From: Saprospiraceae bacterium
GTDB taxonomy: Bacteria; Bacteroidota; Bacteroidia; Chitinophagales; Saprospiraceae
DNA length: 11,877 nt
Reading direction: 5' to 3'
NCBI GenBank assembly: GCA_016717105.1
Contig: JADKGF010000053.1
Coordinates: forward strand, 1 to 11,877
Within the stretch, counting starts at the first letter, position 1. Each line of letters begins with the position of its first letter. The notes beneath the pieces were generated by a model. That model worked only from the letters and a program-made list of their open reading frames with translations. It was not told the DNA's origin and ran no database searches. Below are positions 8,001-11,877 of the stretch, piece by piece. A program made the translations under genes and the position numbers.

Positions 8001-11000
8001 AATTGCAACAGGATCTTCAAATCTTACTTTCGGATCAATATCACCAGAAACGAATGCAAATTTAGATTCTTATATTAAAAGATTAAATTGAATGGTGAGC
8101 AACTATAAATGGGAGAGAACTAAATTTGATACATTAGATTTCGCTCCAGCAAAAACATATTTATTTAGTCCAACAGGATCGGAACCAGATACAATATTGC
8201 ATTGAATTCAACAAGTTCTGTGCATTAGGAAATACTTTTATAAAGTCTGTTGCAGCTGGTATACAAGCAAAATTAAAAATATTGCAAGCAATTACTGTTA
8301 CAATGCATCTATTCAGGATAAACATTATTGATAATGGCTTATTAACTGCGGGGAATTCAACTGATTTAGGCAACAATACAAACATTACATTTGGAAATCC
8401 CCAAGAACACTTTACTGATGGAAATTTGGTAATTGGAATGATGCTTCACATTGGTCCACTACCAGTGGTGGTGCAGGAGGTGAGTGTATTCCCACTGCGG
8501 TAAGATAATGTATTTTTTAATGCTAGTTCTTTTACGATATCGAATCAGACGCTTTCATTGCCAGCTATTGGATTTTGTAACAACATGAATTGGGAAAATG
8601 TAGCCAACAGTCCTAATTTTTCTCTAGGATATGCCCTCAACATATATGGTTCTGTTGTACTAGGTCAAAATATGGGAATGATAAGTGGTGCAGAATTTCA
8701 ATTAAGATCCACTAACCCTCAAACAATCCTATCTAATAATAAAATTTCTAATATTCCTTGGTCAGTTTTCGAAACTATATTGTATGGATAATTTAATACA
8801 ACACTTGATATAACATTAATAGTGGTGGTAATTTAACTGCTTTTCCGGGCTCCATATCTTGTAGAATTTTAATGGAAATGCTGGATCAATGGTTAACATT
8901 GAATATTCTGAGCTACTTTAAATCAAAGCTTTTGACAAAACAGGATGTTACATTTAACAAGCAATTGGAGATTAATTTCTCAAATGGTGGCATTTATCAG
9001 TTGACAGCACTTCGGCCTACTTCAAATTGCAAGTACTAAATTCAACAGTTTTACCAGCCTATCCTGACGATGGCTTTAGCCTAACATGCGCAGGATGTAC
9101 TTTCAACAAATTGAATATTTTAGTAATGGGACATTTTTTACACTTTTGCAGTTGACACTGGTTTTGAGTCCTGGGTTCAGGTTTAATTTAAGAAATCAAT
9201 AGTATGTACTGTAAACAAAAAAATTTGAAGCTAATGGAAATTGTTCATCACAGGATCTATATTGAACTTTTAGACTAACAAAGTGGTGGGAAACCCAAAA
9301 TTAACTCATTAATAGCAATTAATCTTAATTTAGCAAAAATTAGAAATATAGACGCAGATGGTGTCGTCCCATTTATATGTACAAATTGCATTGATTTAAC
9401 AAACAATGTAGATATTGATTTTATTACTCCAGTTTCAAGAAATCCTATATTGGGTAGCTGGCACTTTGGAAATTGGTATGATGCATCACATTGGTCTTTG
9501 GAAAGTGGAGGAACTGGAGAGAGTGTCCTCCTAATAATTATGACAATATATTTTTCAATGCGCTATCTTTCACTGGAAATAATCAAACGGTCTCAGCCTA
9601 TAACAACACCTTTTGCAAAGACATGGATTGGTCTGGATCAGGCGTAAAATCACCAGATTTTAGATTTTATGAATCACAACCGCCACCGCTACCATCAGCG
9701 GTTTTGGTAATACGACTATCAATTCATTAAAGTTATTTGGGAATGGAAATTTCTCGGGCTCATTCATGATGAATTATTTAGAACTTAGTGGAGGAAAGAC
9801 TTATAATTTCTCTTCAAATCAAATATACTATATTAATAATATTATAGCTTCTGGTTCTTGTACGGTGCCAATTATTAAGAGCGGCGGAAGTACTGCAGCG
9901 AGTGCAGCTAAATTTTCAAAGGCCAATGGATTGTTTACGTGCAGAATGCTACCTAACAAATATAAGTGGTGTAGGTGGTGCCACATTTGCAGGCATAATT
10001 CGAGCAGGTACAAATACACTGGATGGGCTATTATTCCAGGCCCGAATGCTTCACTTTATTGGGTTGGAAATCAAGGTAGTTAGGGAGATGAAGGCCATTG
10101 GGCATAATAGTGGATATACTGGGGTGGAGCTTTCTCATCGCCTTCAAATGATGTCATTTTGATGAAAATTCATTTGACATATTAAATCGAACTGTAGATA
10201 TTAAATCTCGATGCTTCCTGCAAAAACATGACTTGGACGTCAATAAAAGGCCTATACTATGAGGAAATCCCATAAAATTTTTAAAAATATACGGTTCCTT
10301 AGAGTTGACTCATTTATGACAAGTTCATTTATGGGAAATATGCAGCTTGAAGCGGTAAGTAGTGCCCCATCTTTTAAATCTAAATCGCCACACTAGATGG
10401 TCCATTATATGTTTTAGGTGCTGGTACATGGGCTGTTTTACTTGATTCAGCCACACGTCAACAATATTATTTCTCATCTTAATGGTACATTGAATACCAA
10501 CGGACATAAATTAACTGCGAACAAATTTGTTTAAAATAATACAAATACTAGATCAATAAATTTTGGTTCATCATTGATAGAATCTTTAATGATGGGACAC
10601 CATGGAGATCACTAATACAGGACTTTTCATTTATGCGGGGACATCTGCCTTATACTTTTCTGGATCACAATGTAAATTTATACCGTTGTCAAATTTCACT
10701 TACTACAATGTTATGGTAATAGGTCGAATGTTGTCGGGAATATGTCTATTGTAAATTCAAACAATGTTCAGTTTAACAATGTGACATTTAATCAAAATGG
10801 TTTGATCAACGGTAGCCATAGTTATAATGAAATTATTGCTCAAGGTGGAAGTACATTGACTTTAGAAAGCGGTAGTACACAAAATATAATTGGCAATCAA
10901 TTTTAAATTCATCACCAAATGATACTATTATTATTAATGCAAGCATAGATGGAGTTAAAGCCTTCATTGATTTGCCTGAAACCACTTTTGCTTCTCGGAA

Positions 11001-11788
11001 CTGAATATTAAAGACAATGAAATCATTAATGGACTGGCACCTCATTGCGATCAAAAGTAGAGAAATAAGCAATACAACAAGTGGGATTTTACAAATTATG
11101 TATTCTACTGGATAATGATGGAGATAGTTTGGAGGATACTTTAACTTGAGAGATGCATTTTGTCTTTTAATGCACAGATATAACGAATGGGTCTGATTGT
11201 GTGTGAAAGTAATGACAGCCTTGAATTCCCGGACAAATTTGGTTTGAAGATTTAGATCAAGACGACCATGGTGCTGAATTAATTGTTCAATGTAGAATTT
11301 TATCGGCATTTGTAACTGAAACTCTACCGCAGGAGATTGCAATGACAACAATCCAAATATTCATCCTTTTGTTTAGAGATTTGTGATGGAACCCCAACAG
11401 ATGAAGATTGTGATGGCTCCATTGATGAAGAGCATATTCTCACCAATATTTTTGTAGGTGGCAGGAAGGCGTTAAGGCGTGGAGAACAGAGAAAGAAGAG
11501 AAGAAGAGGAAAACTGGTGAAGCGGTTTCAGGTCAGATCCTGCCAATTGGAGTGCAGGCGTATTGCCAAACCTATTGTCATGATGTTATTATTTCAAATA
11601 ATGATACTGTCATCGTAGGGATTACCAATGCTGTGGCAAGATCACTACATATTTATCCTAACTTGCTGAAATGCAAGTCTGATCTAAATATGATGTTAGA
11701 ATTATACTTTGGCAATGGTACATTCACTCTTTATAACCAAAATATTCTTGATATCATTGGAACAGTAAGAGTTTTGAGTTGCCCTTAG
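5053..11788 (+). CDS. Giant modular secreted surface protein (adhesin-like), frameshifted
   Basis: I read this as a single gene of more than 2,200 codons fragmented by dozens of frameshifts. The start is ATG 5053-5055 (MSKIITNT). After a shift near 5077 comes the signal-peptide core LLAICLFLTITCFA, then DNRYWVGG. Six related modules begin with a W-rich motif at 5129, 6184, 7305, 8413, 9448 and 10057. Each continues with DNVFF-type text, often Cys-Asn/Lys-x-Met-x-Trp (FCNNMNW, FCKDMDW, CKNMTW), then beta-strand-like Asn/Ser/Thr-rich sequence. Several close with an 'N..D.G.N' stretch before (R)NLYW or RTLYW. After module six comes GWDFTNYVFYW and DNDGDSLED, a MopE-like motif, and an NPANW module. 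Such architecture is known from T9SS-exported giant adhesins of Bacteroidota. A role in attachment or gliding is inference. The true end and any sorting domain are not seen. TAG 11786-11788 may be an artefact. Confidence 0.8.
5129..5240 (+). repeat. Module 1 head of the giant protein
   Basis: YWVGGTGSWTQTAHWSL, then TSGGAGG and SVPTSSDNVII, in one uninterrupted frame directly after the signal peptide. It is the clearest copy. The next part of the module shifts frame at about 5335 (YLGSASVTVTV) and continues through GSGTWTFLTNINN to the next head at 6184. Confidence 0.85.
6184..6299 (+). repeat. Module 2 head of the giant protein
   Basis: YWVGGSGSWKESSHWSL, then TSGGPGGECLPLEYDNVF and IDENSF, reached by leaving the frame that runs 5712-6293. 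The linker before it reads YNTNDLGTNLGGVFQNGRN, a typical junction. The module runs about 1.1 kb with several shifts, through ISIDTSAHFSSIKTNA and STLIQSGSNFIFQS. Confidence 0.82.
7305..7425 (+). repeat. Module 3 head of the giant protein
   Basis: YWV.GEGDWIDDWHWSNSSGG, then NECI, and DTVIFDTNSGF after one shift. The linker before it is NFEGNTNVQFTNNTSRTL. The head is more diverged than modules 1, 2 and 4: the second Gly-Gly pair is replaced and the Cys is kept. Confidence 0.75.
8413..8525 (+). repeat. Module 4 head of the giant protein
   Basis: RTLYW precedes a shift, then FGNWNDASHWSTTSGGAGG and ECIPTA, another shift, and DNVFFNASSFTISNQTL. The linker before it, NGLLTAGNSTDLGNNTNITF, is typical of this family. 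The body contains FCNNMNWENVANSPNF and ALNIYGSVVLGQNMGMISG. Confidence 0.8.
9448..9562 (+). repeat. Module 5 head of the giant protein
   Basis: YWVAGT, a shift, GNWYDASHWSLESGGTG, a shift, then NNYDNIFFNALSFTGNNQTV and FCKDMDWSGSG. The next head follows after only 609 bases, against 1,035 to 1,121 for the others, so this module has a shortened body. Confidence 0.8.
10057..10175 (+). repeat. Module 6 head of the giant protein
   Basis: YWVGNQGS, a TAG that is probably a misread TGG, GDEGHWA, then GAFSSPSNDVIFDENSF and NRTVDIKS across shifts. CKNMTWTSIKG and FLKIYGSLELT follow. The SGG.GG part is poorly preserved. The module ends near GWDFTNYVFYW at about 11082-11112. Confidence 0.72.
11236..11432 (+). 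other. MopE-like Cys/Asp metal-binding motif in the giant protein
   Basis: Across three frames it reads WFEDLDQDDHG (11240-11272), IVQC, AGDCNDNNPNIHP (11329-11367), LEICDG (11373-11390) and DEDCDGSIDEE (to 11432). The order Trp/Tyr-x-Asp-x-Asp, Gly-Asp-Cys-x-Asp-x-Asn-Pro-x-Ile-x-Pro and Cys-Asp-Gly...Asp-Cys-Asp-Gly is that of the MopE-type putative copper-binding repeat found in many bacterial surface proteins. Spaced Cys and Asp suggest disulphide or calcium/copper binding. An Asp-rich DNDGDSLED lies upstream at about 11112. Confidence 0.75.
11508..11640 (+). repeat. NPANW-type module, different from modules 1-6
   Basis: SDPANWSAGVLP (11533-11568) is followed after a shift by CHDVIISNNDTVIVGITNA. 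This is the 'W.x.PANWS.GV.P...DVII' signature of another short beta module common near the C-termini of Bacteroidota T9SS cargo. The frame then runs to TAG at 11786-11788 (QNILDIIGTVRVLSCP). I do not know whether that TAG is the true end. Confidence 0.6.
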
Positions 11789-11814
11789 TGCCCAACATTC
11801 TATTTATTATTATT

Positions 11815-11877
11815 AAAGAATGATGACCACTTTTGTCCCTGCGGCATCACCATTTGATAAGTAAAGATCTTCAATTT
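11815..11877 (-). CDS. Possible C-terminal end of a minus-strand gene
   Basis: The minus strand reads IEDLYLSNGDAAGTKVVIIL and then TAA. It recalls the 'ELW.SDGT.AGT..VKD' repeat found in many Bacteroidota secreted proteins, but only one copy fits in the window. If real, it converges on the giant gene with almost no gap. It may equally be chance. Confidence 0.25.

Noticed and set aside
10833..11351. Open minus-strand frame of 172 codons
   Set aside because: The plus strand over the same bases carries coherent module and MopE-like text (for example FNQNGLINGSHSYNEIIAQG and GDCNDNNPNIHP) across shifts. The minus translation has no recognisable domain, so it is an antisense shadow.
5053..11788. 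CRISPR or short tandem DNA repeat array
   Set aside because: The periodicity is about 1 kb and is seen only at protein level. The DNA of the modules is too diverged and there are no short identical repeats with spacers.
1..11877. Alternative genetic code to explain in-frame TGA and TAG
   Set aside because: Interruptions are mostly frameshifts and involve all three stop codons. Single stops such as TAG in GS(W)GDEGHWA fit base errors, and intact genes such as 463-1107 and the end of the regulator stop normally.

Overview
The window looks like a piece of a low-GC member of the Bacteroidota, most like the Saprospiraceae/Cytophagales type. Three things point there. Two proteins end in a recognisable type IX secretion (T9SS, Por) sorting domain. 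Ribosome-binding sites are AT-rich with no clear Shine-Dalgarno. A giant gene carries the tandem 'YWVGG.GSW...HWS..SGG.GG..P...D.VFF' modules typical of surface proteins in this phylum. The exact genus cannot be read from the sequence.

Almost every gene is interrupted by one-base frameshifts, mostly at short homopolymers. Conserved motifs on both sides remain intact. I read this as uncorrected long-read error rather than decay, so CDS spans below are reconstructed across frames and the longest open frames understate the genes.

Layout from left to right. At 1-314 is a probable plus-strand gene end of unknown function. At 463-1107 (minus) is a secreted protein that is cut off abruptly. Its last recognisable codons run straight into a 12-base copy of the terminator arm that lies beyond the next gene. 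At 1573-2627 (minus) is a related secreted protein with an intact T9SS tail, followed by a hairpin terminator. Region 2628-2886 is a divergent AT-rich control region containing an 11-bp direct repeat. At 2887-3977 (plus) is an extracellular endonuclease I with a signal peptide and a T9SS tail. At 4114-4838 (plus) is a LytTR-family response regulator with no kinase beside it. From 5053 to at least 11788 (plus) is a giant modular surface protein. It has a signal peptide, six related modules starting with a W-rich motif, a MopE-like Cys/Asp motif, and a different 'NPANW'-type module at the end. The last 60 bases may hold the end of a minus-strand gene.

Together this is a cell-surface and secretome locus: exported proteins, a nuclease that could release nucleotides or phosphate from extracellular DNA, a very large adhesin-like protein, and a regulator between nuclease and adhesin that could control either. 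The functional link between them is inference from adjacency. I do not see a clearly new biological system. The most useful observations are the module architecture of the giant protein, the deletion-like junction at about 500, and the pervasive frameshifting.
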